Of a DNA stretch of 64,000 nt, positions 22,469 through 32,906 are shown in pieces. Made by a program: the position numbers and the translations under genes. The stretch comes from Dryocosmus kuriphilus (lineage: Eukaryota; Arthropoda; Insecta; Hymenoptera; Cynipidae): assembly GCA_038277395.1 (NCBI GenBank), contig CM076194.1:109331236-109395235 (forward strand), in the 5' to 3' direction. Within the stretch, counting starts at the first letter, position 1, and each line of letters opens with the position of its first letter. Under the pieces are notes generated by a model, which saw nothing but the letters and a program-made list of their open reading frames with translations, ran no database searches and had not been told where the DNA came from.

Positions 22469-25400
22469 CTGTAAAATGTAAGTACCTACTGTTATTTAAA
22501 TGAATTTTTTAAGATTCAGAGTGGCTACTCAAATCTTGAAAAAAATTCCCAGTTATTTCCTAAATTAGTTCTGGTTGTATACCAGGACAGTGATGAATGT
22601 CGAATAATTATTTATATTTATAATAACAAAAATTTAAGTTTGTTAGTGATGTGAGTACAGATTTGTGTACGGAATTGCATTACTGGTGAATATGTGTATA
22701 ATTCTTAACTGAATGCCAACCCTTCAAGATTATGACGAAAGGGTCCATTGAACACCAATGTGAACTTCTAAAATGAATTATTCGTTGAATTTACTGTATT
22801 TGAGTACGACTATGTGATGCTATACTATGAATTTTTCATTTACTAACAAGGTTTTAATAAATACGGAAAAAAATCACGGTTTCCAAATCTAGTGGCCACC
22901 CTGATTATGAAAAGATTTAGTACAACCGGGAAAATAAAATTAATCATTATTTAACAATTATAACTTCTAACCTTTTGCATTATTTGTTTTTGGAGCAATG
23001 GGTATAAATTGAAAATTCGGTGCGGTTGAAATGAACACATTGCGTGTAGATGGATCTAAAATAAAGAGAAAATCAAAAATCTCTTGTACTTGAAATGAGG
23101 GTAGCGACATATGGCAGCGTCAAGCTTGGCATAATGCGCAAAGCGTCAAATCACTAGGAATCTCAGCTAATGGCAAAGTTTCTGATGATCATTAGGAGAA
23201 TGTCATTGGATGAGACGCCTAGTGATCTAAAGTTTTGCGCGTTGCGCTAAGTTTGACGCTGCCGTGGGACGTCACTCTGATACATTTGGACACACAATCG
23301 GCCTTCGTGAAATTAAAAAATGAACATTTATTTGCATTTGCAACAAATATGGTAGAAAATGAAAAAGGGAGAAATAGGAAAAAAAGAGGAGCAAGTGCCT
23401 TAAAATCATATTTATCCATTTTAATTTTGAGATTTTCAAAATTGAACGATTCGAAAAATGGAAAATTCCTTTTAAAATTGAGTACTTAAAGTCATTGGAT
23501 AGGTTTTTCTAATAAGAAATAAAAAGATTCCTGATCTGAAAATAATTTTACTGTCATTTCCCGATTTTTTCACGATCTAAAAAAATTCCCGGTTATTTCC
23601 CGATTAAGTGGCCAATCTATAATCACTTGAAATCGTGTTGAAATTATAAGTGTTAGATATATGTTTAATTAAAAATGTTTTAATTATTAAAAAATTAAGT
23701 GTCTAAAACATTTCTTCTCAAAAATCTAAAAAACTCTATAAGGCTCTCACATCTATGTTTTTCTGAAAATCAGTTCTAATTTAATTGGCTTCACAAAACT
23801 TTTCTTTACTCTGTTCCTTTTATTTTCTTAACGTTTACGCGCTTGATACATTTCACTTACATTTAGGTGCGACTGCTAAAAAACTCCCAGCATCATTCCT
23901 TCCGCATCGAATCAAAGTTGGCATTACCATGATCTTTTCCTCTGGAGCTGACTCTTTATTTTCATTAGGCACTTGTTTCACCGGCTTTGTTTCTTTTCTT
24001 TTCGATATCTTCTTATCCTTAACGTTAGTGACAGTAGTTTCAACTTCAGTTCTTTGTATGTAAGGTTTCTCAACTTGGGTCGGAGTTTCAATAATTTGGA
24101 TACTATCGCTACTTTCTGGGTTGGAAAAATGCAGATCTGCTTTTTTTCTCTGAGGCTCTAAATCTGCAGGTTTAGGCTCAGGTTCCTTGGTTACTTCTTC
24201 CACGTTGACCGCATTATTTTCAATTTCTGGTGGTGTGTTGTGCGATGGCTCGATATGAGGTGGTGCGATTAATGCGAAATTGGCGTTATAATACTCTGAA
24301 TGGCAGCGGCATTTTGATCTTCCAATGATTTAACTTCCTTCCCTTGGTCGACTTGCTTATTACCTTCATTTTCGAGCCGGGAATTTTGCTGTCTAGAAGA
24401 ACTACGTAGTCTTTCTTTTAATGGCACTTCAGCTGAACCGCCCATTTGCTCGATTCTACTGTCATTTTCTTCAGGTATTGTGAGGTTCATATCATTTAAA
24501 ATATGTTCATCGAGTTCTTGCGGCTTTTCCCTGAAATGTTAAATGAAATTTGAATGACATTGACAAAAATGGAAATGAAAGCATGGCATTGAATGCTATA
24601 CGCTGGCCATGAATGTTTAAAAATCAGAAGGGATAAAAAAAAGTTGAGGGAAGAGATAAAGTATAAGAAGCAGATTTTTTTTTTTAATAAAAAATGAGAA
24701 AAAAGCAGCTCTATGCAAAAAAGTAGCCATAAAACAGTTTAAAATCATCAAAATTTGTTCAAGCCTTAAGGATTAAGTTCATTGTTTTTTGAATTTGCCA
24801 GCTTTAAACTTTAATTTTTTTTAAATGAAAATTTTTGGAAAATTTAATCTTAACACATAAAAAAAGTTACAGTTCGATAAATTTCTCATTGCAATTCTTT
24901 CAAATTCGAGGTCTTCCTAATTTTAATTATTTTTAGGAAAAGGGACCTTTCATATTTAAATTATTATTTGTAAACTCCTGTTTTGAAAACCAAACGCTAA
25001 TTTTTTTCCAATTATTTATTTAATTAAAAGTTTCAGCATTCTTAGACTTTAAAATCGATGCAATTAACCATGCATCAGGCGTATCATTAATCCATTTTTG
25101 CCTGTAACCTTGTGAACTGAAAATAAAAGTATTTTTTCTTCTTATTATTATTTATTATAAGTATCATACACACCTCTCAATGAACTTAGGTTTATTTATA
25201 GAGTCTAAATCTTCGTCTGGGCTCGTATCCGTTTCCGTAATTGGCTTAATGTAATCATGAACAAACTGTTGAAATGCAGGATCGTTGTCAGTTGCATGAA
25301 CAATGGACTTAAAAATATCAGAACTGTTCAAATTCAAAAAGGAAGTGCTAGCCCCATATGCGTCTTCTTTGAAAGGTGATGAATCCGTGGGCAAAATACT

Positions 25401-28400
25401 CTTGTTGATATTATCAGCTATTCGCTCGTGTAGTTCTTTACGATTTAATAACTCTTTAGTGAGCAACTAAAATAAAAAAAAATATTTTACTCACTGTTAA
25501 TTTAGCTTTCATTTTGGAGCTCAATAACATATTTCATCACTTACGCTCAAGTTTTGAAGAGGTTCGTCGTTCGCCGTCCGTCCTAAATCTGGAACATTCC
25601 AAGGTGCTGTTTGTACTCCAGTGCTAGGATAACTTTTAATTAATTCCTCCGTACTAGTAGCCATTGTAGATTTACTTGGTGTGATTGGAAAATTATTGTA
25701 CCTAAAATTATTTCCATTATTATTCTTTTGAGGATTTTCATTGAAAGTTAAAGCACTCTCTGATTGACCTGCGAAAGGAAGAACCCAATTCATGTTAGAA
25801 ACAGTTTAAATTTAATTTCTCGAATTTAAAAAAAGTTTTAAAAAACCTTTATAATTTAATTTCAGATTAACATTCATTTTAAACTGAGAATAGCATTAAG
25901 AAAGCTATTTAATTCATAATTTAATTCTTATGTAGCCAAAAATTGGATAAACCATTGTGAGGGTCCTATGAATAATAATAAAATCCGTGGCTGAGTCAGC
26001 CTTGTCGAAACAATAAGTGAAAAAGTGAATTTTACCTGTAGATGTTCCAGGAAGATAGGGTATTGTTCCGTATTCACTGCGTTCACTTTGGCTAAGACTA
26101 AGACTTTCTTTACTTCTTTGCTTAAGAGATGAAGACTTCCCACCTGCATTAGACTTTGTGGATTCAATGTGACCTGGTAAGCTTTCTACTGGAGTTGCTT
26201 CTACTGTATCGCAGTATACTGAAAAGAACCAAGCATCCATTTAAAAATTGCAGGATTGTTGTATTAAAAAATAATTTTAGGTATACGAAGAATCTGAGCA
26301 GGAAATAATTGTTTTAAAACATAGCTCACACTGAATGTTCTCCGAATTGTCAAGCTTCTCTGGTACTTCAGGATGCGATTTGGCAAAACGTTTACAGCGA
26401 TCACGCTCTCGATCACTTCCGCTTCGCTGCCTTTTTCTTATAATACTACTAGATATGATTGGGGATCCATTAGTAGTTGGAACGGCATTCTGCAAAGCGA
26501 ATTTTTTAAAACACTTTATTGATATTAATAAAAAATGAAAATAGAAATAATCTTAAGTTTGATAAATGTAACTTTGCATCCAACTTGATAAACATTTTTA
26601 CATTCTCAGGGTGGCCGCTGAAATTGCTGAAAACAATTTTCCCGGTTGAAAAGAAAATAGTTTTAGAAGAAGAATAGCTAATACAATAACTTTGCTCATG
26701 TCCTTAATCGATTTTAGATCATTCTTTAAATAAAAATGGATTTCATTACATTTTTTATTCACATTAAAACTTGTATTAAGTACATTGAAAAAAATACTTT
26801 TTAAAAAAATCTTCAGAAGAGCATTTTTATCTAGAATGAGAATTCTTTTATTCTAAATAAATTTTCAAGAATTTAAGAAACATAGTTAACGAATCCAAGT
26901 TGCAGAATCTGCTGGGAATAAAAAATGTTTTTTTTTCGGAGGAAATTAGGCGACATGTGTTTTACTGATTTGTGAAAAAAAATGTCTACGAAGTTATTGG
27001 TATTAGAATTTTGAAACGTGTTTTAAAAAAAAAAAGCAATTTTTGTTTGTAACCTGTATAACTTTAGATTTAATTAAGATATTTACGTTTTCCTTCCAGA
27101 TTTTGGTGACGACTATCAATCTCTTTTGAAATCCGGAAGAAAAATTGAAAAATTAGCAAAACGGCGGCGGTTTTTCTGAAAATACTAAAAGAAGGTTTTT
27201 TCCAAAAACCCACAGTTATATTTTTTTCTATTTTTTGTTCATTTTTACTCTCATAAGAAAGACATCCTGTGAATTTTGTGAGGGCTAAATTAAAAATTTT
27301 TTTAAAGTTCTACAAAAACTTCTGTGACTTATTTATAATATCTTGCACCATTTACTAGAAAAATTCGAAAATTCAATTTGCATAAACAAAAAAATTCTTT
27401 TGACTCCTGGTTTATGGAAATCCCTATCTAAATGAAAACTTCTTACATTGCCAAAACTGCTAAAAACGATTAAATTCCTAAATTACCTGTAGAACATACT
27501 GATTGCTCTTCAGATCCCGAGAATTCTAATGAAGAATCTGAATAAATCGACAATAAATATCTTGAAACAATGCTTTCTGAAAAGCTGAGAGATTGGAACC
27601 GTGGGACCAGTGATATTTATTTTTTTACACTGAGATTCAAACTTTTTGTACATGATTTAAAAACATAAGGATAAATATGATATAAATGTGAAATATATTA
27701 AATATACTGAATATAAAGTTTTTGAGTGAATTAATTTCTCATCTTGACATTATTTGTTTAATTTAAATTGTTTCGGGGGAAAAAATATTTAGGTATGGAT
27801 TTACATAAACCAGAAGTGAACAGAATTTTTTTGTTTATATTGAATTTTCGATCTTTTCTCGTAAATGGTGCAAGATACTTTAAATCAGTACGAGAAGTTT
27901 TTGTAGAACCTTTTTAAATATGCAAACTATTTACTTAACTTTTTTCGTAACAGTCATTGTTTGAGAGAAAAAAACGAAAATTAAATTTCATGGAAAACAA
28001 TTCTCCTAGTCACAAAAGTTGTTACTAAGTCCACATAAAACCTACAGGATGTCTTCCTGATGAAAGTCCAAATTCATAAAAAAATTGGCAAAAAATATAA
28101 TGTTTTTTTTTTTTTTTTTTAAAAATCTACTTTTAATATTTTTAGAAAACCCGCCGCCGACGTTTAGTTAATTTTAATCCTTTTTCAATTTTTCTGATGG
28201 ATTCCAAAAGAAAATGATAAACCTCACCAGAATCATGAAGAAAAACCTAAATATCTTAATTGAGTCTAAAATTATATAAATTTAAGAAACAAAATTGCGT
28301 TTTTTTTTTTTTTTTTAACATACTTCAAAATTCAAATACCAATAACTTCGAAGACAAATTTTTTTTCGCAAATCAGAAAAATACAATGGTGTCTGTCTGT

Positions 28401-31400
28401 CGTGATTGTTGTTCTCTTCGTCGTTATCGTCTGTATACCGCATAACTTTTAAAAGACTAATCGGATTGGATTACGCTTTAGCAGAAATTTTTGAGGCCGT
28501 TAAAGAAAGGTCGCGAATTTCACGAGATCTCGACTTTTTGAGACTCCCTCGATCCGAAAAAAAAAACAGGTTCTACGATCGTGTCCGTCTGTCGTCGTCG
28601 TTGTCGTCTGTACATCGGAAAACTTTCGAAAGACTAATCGGATTGGATTGTTTTTTGGCACACTACTTCAAGACTTAAAAATAAAGTTGTTCGCTAACCA
28701 GCCGTCTTTGACCACCGGTTCTGGTTTTATCCACCGAAAATGTTTTTCAAAAAATCGAACATTCAGTTTTCCGGCCAAACAATACGATACAAAAAAAAAA
28801 TTTAGAGGCAAAGTTGTTTATCTAAAAAAGATCTACAAATTTCTTTCATATCATTTTTTGATAAGACGCATAGTTTTTGTTTTAATCGTAAAAAATGTTA
28901 CTAAATATAAAAAAAAATTTACTTTTCAGCAAAGCTATGCGAGATAAAAAAAATCTTAAGAATCAAACTTGTTTATCTTAAAAAGATCTACAAATTTCTT
29001 TCATATCATTTTTTGATAAGACGCAGTTTTTGTTTGATTCGTGAAAAAGGTTTTTAATAAAAATGAAGAATTCAATTTTCCCGCCAAAGTATGCGAGATA
29101 TGAAAAAAAATGTATGAAGCAAAGTTGTTTATTTTAAGAAGATTTAAAAATTTTGTTTTATACCTTTTTTTTGATAACACATAAGTATAGTTTTTGTTTA
29201 AATCGCAAAATAATTATTAAAAATAAAGAATTCAATTTTCCGGTGAAACTATGCGATACGAAAAAAAATATTCAGAAGAAAAATTATTCACCTCAAAAAT
29301 GTTTACATATTTGCTTCAGACCATTTTTTGATAGGACGTGTAGTTTTTGTTTTAATCGTGAAAAATTTTACTAAAAATAAAAAATTTTATGTTCACCCAA
29401 ACTGCAGAAAAAATGTCACGTTTTGGACGAACTTTATTCGAGTGCGAAGCGCGTGATGAGAATGCATTTGTTAAAGCCTAAGGACCTTAGACAAAAAACT
29501 CAAAATTACTAAATTACACTGGTCAATGGTTCGATCTTTAAATTTAAAAGGTTTACACGCACAAATTTAGGAGGATAAATAAATACCGAGCGCGTAGCGC
29601 GAGTTCTGAAAGAAACGCGCTCTAGACGCTCGCAGTCCGCGATGAGAATGCACCCGCGAAACGAGCAGGTTTTTTAACATTTGTTTATTAAATATTTGGA
29701 AGGAGATCATAAGTTTGAAACCTAACTTTAGTTTTTTGCAACGTCATTTTCGAAGCGATTTCACTATCATTAAACATTATTTTAAGAAGACTTACATCAT
29801 TTGTTACAGGTCATGAAAAATCCCCTGTCAGTTCCAGGTCCAGCGGCCACCCTTATTCTGTTTTAGGGTCGTTGCTAAAAAGTTGTGTTTCCCGGCTGTT
29901 TTAGCCATTTCTATGATTTAAAAGATTGTTATGAATAATGCTAGGATAAAGTACTTACACCGAAGCAGCTTTTAAGAAAGTTTCCAAATTTTAGTTGCTT
30001 TTGCTTAGAAATGGGAGATTAAAATACAGCTCAAATTTCCTGTCGATACCGCGTCCACATATACAAATTCGCATGAAAAATTAAGAAATTAATGGTAAAA
30101 GAATTTTCTGAATGATTTATGCTTGTAAGAATCATTTGTGCTAAGTTAATTATGCTTAAGTCTGTCCCTGACGCTTTTATTCCCATCGGTAACACTTATA
30201 TTTTAGAATAGAACTTGAACAAAATCACTTTCAAAAGGTAAAAAAAAAATTAATGGATTTTATTCCTGTGTGTTTCCAAAAGTTTGTAAGTTAACAAATT
30301 TTTGCGAATTGTGCATCTTACGATTTTTGTGTCACCAAATTATCTAGCACGTTTTCAAAGATTGCCAGTAAAACAAAAATAGAATTGAAACTCTAGTGAT
30401 ACAGTCGGAACGCAAAAATTGGTATTTTTCCTATTTTGCGTGCGAGTTAATGAAAAAAATTTTTTAAGTCGGTTGTGAAAAATTCAGTTTTATAAAAAAA
30501 TCATAGTCCAAATTTCACAACTTTTTGTCAATGACCCTTTAACAGAAATTTATGAAGTGGTTTTCTTACATTACATTTTTTTATTCCAATGCGTTTTACC
30601 ATTGTAGATTATATAATTTTTCTAGCTTCACATCATTTTCTACATGCAGATTTAAAAAATATATTTTTGTGATGCACAGTTTGTATTCAGACATTAATAA
30701 AAAAATTAGGATGAGATTCTGTATACCTGTGTGGGTACATTAATATTTACAACAAATCGCTGACTTCGGGATGCATCTATCAGAAATCTGAGATGCTCCA
30801 GAAAATCTCCGGATTGCTTTAATTGTTCGCAATCAGGAACTTTACTCAGCTTTTCTTGAACTGTAAACAAAATTTATAAGGATTTAACCATTTGCAAGGA
30901 AAGCTCTGTGAAATTTTGTCCTGATGCCGTAAAATTGTCCAATATTTAAAGAAATTTGATGATAGTTCAAAGATGATTTATTCTTAAATTCGAAGATTCA
31001 AACAAATCCACAATTTTTTCCCAATCATCCAAGGATTACAACCTCTAAAAAAAACTACAAAATTACTGATTCAACTGATTAATTTTAACATGTTTTTCAG
31101 GTCATTATTCTAATATAAATATCGGAAGAAATACATAAGTTTACGTGATATATATTATAAAATACGATTAAACTGCTCACCAAGCGCGTGTATTGAGGAA
31201 TATTTATCTAAAATATCCGTCAGGGTCATATCGCTAACTGTTCTTGTAAATCTTTTGCCTCTGGCAAGGACCATTCGACACTCCTCCAAATGAGGAGATG
31301 TTTCTAGAAACATTTTGGCGGCTTCATCACACTTTTGATCCTCGAGGTACCCTGAAAATATTTTAAGAGGTTATTCTCACTTTGTAATTTCACAACTTTG

Positions 31401-32406
31401 AGCTTTCAAAAATCCAAATTCTCAATTTTTGAACACTTCATTTAAAATTATGTATTAGGAGACTTTTACACTAGAAAACTTAAAAAATGTGAAATAATAT
31501 CATGTGCAACTTTACAAAATACGTATCCAAAGCTGGAGAAAGTGTCTGGCTGTTATTGGTTTATCCTTTGTACTGTCCATCGCAATATGAAAATATTGTG
31601 AGTTCATTGAAATCCCCAAAATACCCAGAATTATAATGATTTATTATACAATTCTGAAGTTTTCAAAAGTGAATTTATAGCAACAAAATGTAATTTGCAT
31701 TGGTATACTGTGGTCTACTACTATGCTATACTACTAAACATTGGTCCCTGTTGTTTTTATTTTACTTTTATATCGTTCGCATCTATTTACTGACTGAGTT
31801 ACCTAATCTAAGTTCTGGTGGAAATTATATCTTAATTTTGTATTGTACATTATAGTTTCAGTAATTTAAACTAGCCGCGACAAGAATAAACGAAATAAAG
31901 ATTTAGGCTTATCATTTTAATCGTTTTGCGACAGAATATAAAATCGTGTGCGAGAATTCTTGAAGTTTATGTCTTTACTAAATAAATTATTTTACATTGA
32001 TATTAATGACGACGAAATATTTGTACACGAAAATTCACAATTAATGACAAAAATTAAAAATAGGTTTTGAAAAAAATAAGACTAATGTTGAGTGAAGATA
32101 GTAAGCAAGAAGTAATAAAAAATGCTATAATTTTTATATGAATGTTTCTACGGACGACATTCTTAAAAAATACAAGGTATTAGAAGTTTATTGAGTATTA
32201 GTCAAACTTATATTAAGTACCACAATTAAAAATAGAAAGTTCTTTCGCTGTGATATATATGTACATACATATTTATTTATTTATAAACATGTGTGTATAT
32301 AAATTCCCGCGTGCACAAAATAGGTTAGGATTCTTTATTTTTTTTTCACTTTGAGATGCTCACCAAGGACTAATCTTGCTATCTCCGACGGCAATAAACT
32401 GTCCAT
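18114..32406 (-). CDS. mxc: Mxc/NPAT orthologue, histone locus body scaffold (11 coding exons)
   Basis: NPAT (Mxc in flies) organises the histone locus body in the nucleus and drives replication-dependent histone transcription downstream of cyclin E/CDK2. Eleven exons join in frame with GT-AG introns: 32364-32406, 31181-31351, 30727-30860, 26330-26489, 26036-26218, 25545-25768, 25174-25466, 24364-24530, 23861-24295, 22972-23055 and 18114-22468, giving 6249 nt and about 2082 aa. The N-terminus MDSLLPSEIARLVLGYLED matches the NPAT LisH start, and spliced exons 1-2 continue that domain. The rest is low-complexity Ser/Thr/Lys/Glu-rich with many S/T-P sites, a Ser-rich run near 19920-20040 and a basic patch (KPKKRARK) near 18380-18400. 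Least certain are the 68-nt intron 8 and the C-terminus, where a strong donor AAAG|GTAAGT (18168-18176) sits inside the last exon. Intron 3 (4.2 kb) is full of repeats. Confidence 0.9.
22517..22903. repeat. TIR element in mxc intron 10 (CAGRGTGGCYACT type)
   Basis: CAGAGTGGCTACT (22517) and AGTGGCCACCCTG (ending 22903) are imperfect inverted termini. The AT-rich interior lacks an ORF. Related ends occur at 26600 (CAGGGTGGCCGCT), 23609 (AGTGGCCA) and 29838-29851 (CAGCGGCCACCC). No clear target duplication was found. Confidence 0.5.
22972..23055 (-). CDS. mxc: mxc exon 10 (small)
   Basis: 84 nt, acceptor TTTTAG|ATCC, donor AAAAG|GTTAGA, phase 1 in and out. Encodes YPSTRNVFISTAPNFQFIPI and APKTNNAK. 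Its length is a multiple of three, so skipping it would keep the frame. Confidence 0.72.
23113..23263. repeat. 151-bp inverted-repeat element in mxc intron 9
   Basis: GGCAGCGTCAAGCTTGGC is matched by GTTTGACGCTGCC, and inverted similarity continues inward (TGCGCAAAGCGTC; CACTAGG/CCTAGTG). It is a small non-coding foldback. Confidence 0.65.
23861..24295 (-). CDS. mxc: mxc exon 9
   Basis: 435 nt, acceptor CATTCAG|AG after a 68-nt intron, donor AAAT|GTAAGT. Begins EYYNANFALIAPPHIEPSHN, an NPAT-like motif that supports this frame, then Pro/Glu-rich sequence ending SFLAVAPK. Confidence 0.75.
24364..24530 (-). CDS. mxc: mxc exon 8
   Basis: 167 nt, acceptor ATTTCAG|GG. Encodes REKPQELDEHILNDMNLTIP and an acidic/basic linker. 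The donor is placed at AATGAAG|GTAATAAG because only a short intron restores the frame of the next exon. The frame also stays open past this donor to a TAA near 24270. Confidence 0.65.
25020..25116 (-). CDS. Candidate alternative last exon of mxc
   Basis: After a pyrimidine-rich tract ending TTTTATTTTCAG, 32 codons continue in frame from exon 7 (phase 2): SSQGYRQKWINDTPDAWLIA, then about a dozen more residues to a TAA. An AATAAA overlaps the stop (plus TTTATT at 25015-25020). It could make a ~434-aa protein lacking the long C-terminal region. It could also be a chance open frame, and no transcript evidence is available here. Confidence 0.3.
25174..25466 (-). CDS. mxc: mxc exon 7
   Basis: 293 nt, acceptor TTTTAG|TTG, donor GAGAG|GTGTGT. 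Encodes LLTKELLNRKELHERIADNI and DPAFQQFVHDYIKPI, a region that looks structured and conserved rather than low-complexity. It ends in phase 2. Confidence 0.85.
25545..25768 (-). CDS. mxc: mxc exon 6
   Basis: 224 nt, acceptor TCGCAG|GTC, donor TTGAGC|GTAAGT. Asn-rich, then TAPWNVPDLGRTANDEPLQN. Confidence 0.82.
26036..26218 (-). CDS. mxc: mxc exon 5
   Basis: 183 nt, acceptor TTTTCAG|TATAC, donor TACAG|GTAAAA. Encodes a Ser/Glu-rich segment with SLKQRSKESLSLSQSERSEY and IPYLPGTST; the LPYLSGQFT-like motif is shared with vertebrate NPAT (recalled, not aligned). Confidence 0.82.
26330..26489 (-). CDS. mxc: mxc exon 4
   Basis: 160 nt, acceptor TTTGCAG|AAT, donor CAGT|GTGAGC. Encodes NAVPTTNGSPIISSSIIRKR and a basic stretch (RKRQRSGSDRERDRCKRF) resembling a nuclear localisation signal. 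Confidence 0.82.
26965..28376. repeat. 1.4-kb inverted repeat in mxc intron 3
   Basis: The left arm (26965-27427) and right arm (27790-28376) are diverged inverted copies. Landmarks are AAGTTATTGGTAT/ATACCAATAACTT, GGCGGCGG/CCGCCGCC and TGGTTTATG/CATAAACCA. The central 360 bp includes a short acidic frame (HTDCSSDPENSNEESE, near 27500-27545). It may be an old foldback transposon, and no transposase is visible. Confidence 0.7.
28386..29672 (+). mobile_element. Old Helentron-like copy in mxc intron 3
   Basis: Two 5' modules in tandem (28390-28560 and 28565-28720) have the GTC/GTT run and the conserved box (variants of ACTTTCGAAAGACTAATCGG). Diverged AT-rich subrepeats follow, then GCGAAGCGCGTGATGAGAATG, a GCGCGTAGCGCGAG hairpin near 29590, and GATGAGAATGCACCCGCGAAACGAGCAGG plus T6 near 29672. 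It is more decayed than the 1-13 kb copies and opposite in orientation to mxc. Confidence 0.75.
30727..30860 (-). CDS. mxc: mxc exon 3
   Basis: 134 nt, acceptor TTTACAG|TT, donor ACACAG|GTATAC, ending in phase 0. Encodes VQEKLSKVPDCEQLKQSG through FVVNINVPTQ. It precedes the long repeat-filled intron 3. Confidence 0.85.
31181..31351 (-). CDS. mxc: mxc exon 2 (rest of LisH domain)
   Basis: 171 nt, acceptor TTTTCAG|GG, donor CTTG|GTGAGC, phase 1 in and out. Encodes GYLEDQKCDEAAKMFLE and continues to TDILDKYSSIHAL. Confidence 0.9.
32364..32406 (-). CDS. mxc: mxc exon 1 (start codon)
   Basis: 43 nt, ATG at 32404-32406, encoding MDSLLPSEIARLVL plus the first base of Gly. Donor G|GTGAGC. The match to the NPAT N-terminus fixes the start. 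Confidence 0.88.
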
Positions 32407-32639
32407 TTTTGTGCGAACACTTCAAAATTGTTCTCACGGCCAACACATTTTAACACTATTAATAACAACAAGACACAAATATGAAAATACATCAAACGCG
32501 TCACTAAAATTCAACCTCCATTTCACCTGCCTCCAAACCTCCAAACAATCATTGTAGGTACCGACCGGTACCGACATAATAAAAATGCCCAAAAGATGTC
32601 CCCACTATTACCTTCTTTGTAGGGGCTCGCTATTACTAG

Positions 32640-32760
32640 CGTGTTCTTCAGTAGCACATCGACAACGTCATTATCTGCGCGCTCAGGGAAGTTAAAGCAG
32701 CATTGAGCGCGCCTACATCTCGGATGGGTGATCGGAGAATCACATCTCTCCTCGTATCCC
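32640..32760 (+). ncRNA. 5S-rRNA-like segment (pseudogene or SINE head)
   Basis: GAAGTTAAAGCAGC (32688-32701) and GGATGGGTGATC (32722-32733) match the internal control boxes of eukaryotic 5S rRNA (GAAGTTAAGCAGC, GGATGGGTGACC). Order and orientation are right, and the spacing is a few bases short. The flanking parts of 5S are not recognisable, so it is a decayed pseudogene or a 5S-derived SINE rather than a working gene. It lies about 230-350 bp upstream of the mxc start codon, in opposite orientation. Confidence 0.6.
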
Positions 32761-32845
32761 CAGGCGTCTCTGTGGCAGCAGGCAGGGTTCACTTGCATGA
32801 TCTAAGAATACACGGTCTAGCCACGCGCAAGTAAAAAAAAGTGAA

Positions 32846-32900
32846 CCAATAGGAAGCCCAGAAATCTTGCCGCCGCTGTACGCCATTTTTGTGACGTCAC
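32846..32900. promoter_or_regulatory. CCAAT / YY1-like / CRE-like cluster upstream of mxc
   Basis: Within about 55 bp are CCAAT (near 32846), CGCCATTTTT (32881-32890, complement AAAAATGGCG, YY1-like) and the palindrome GTGACGTCAC (32891-32900, CRE/ATF core). The local GC is higher than the surroundings. It could be the mxc promoter, about 490 bp from the ATG. No transcript start can be assigned. Confidence 0.35.
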
Positions 32901-32906
32901 GGCGGT

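Noticed and set aside
26606..29851. Single hAT element bounded by GGGTGGCCGCTG inverted ends in mxc intron 3
   Set aside because: The ends match for only about 12 bp and no convincing 8-bp target duplication was found, so it is kept as a hypothesis only.
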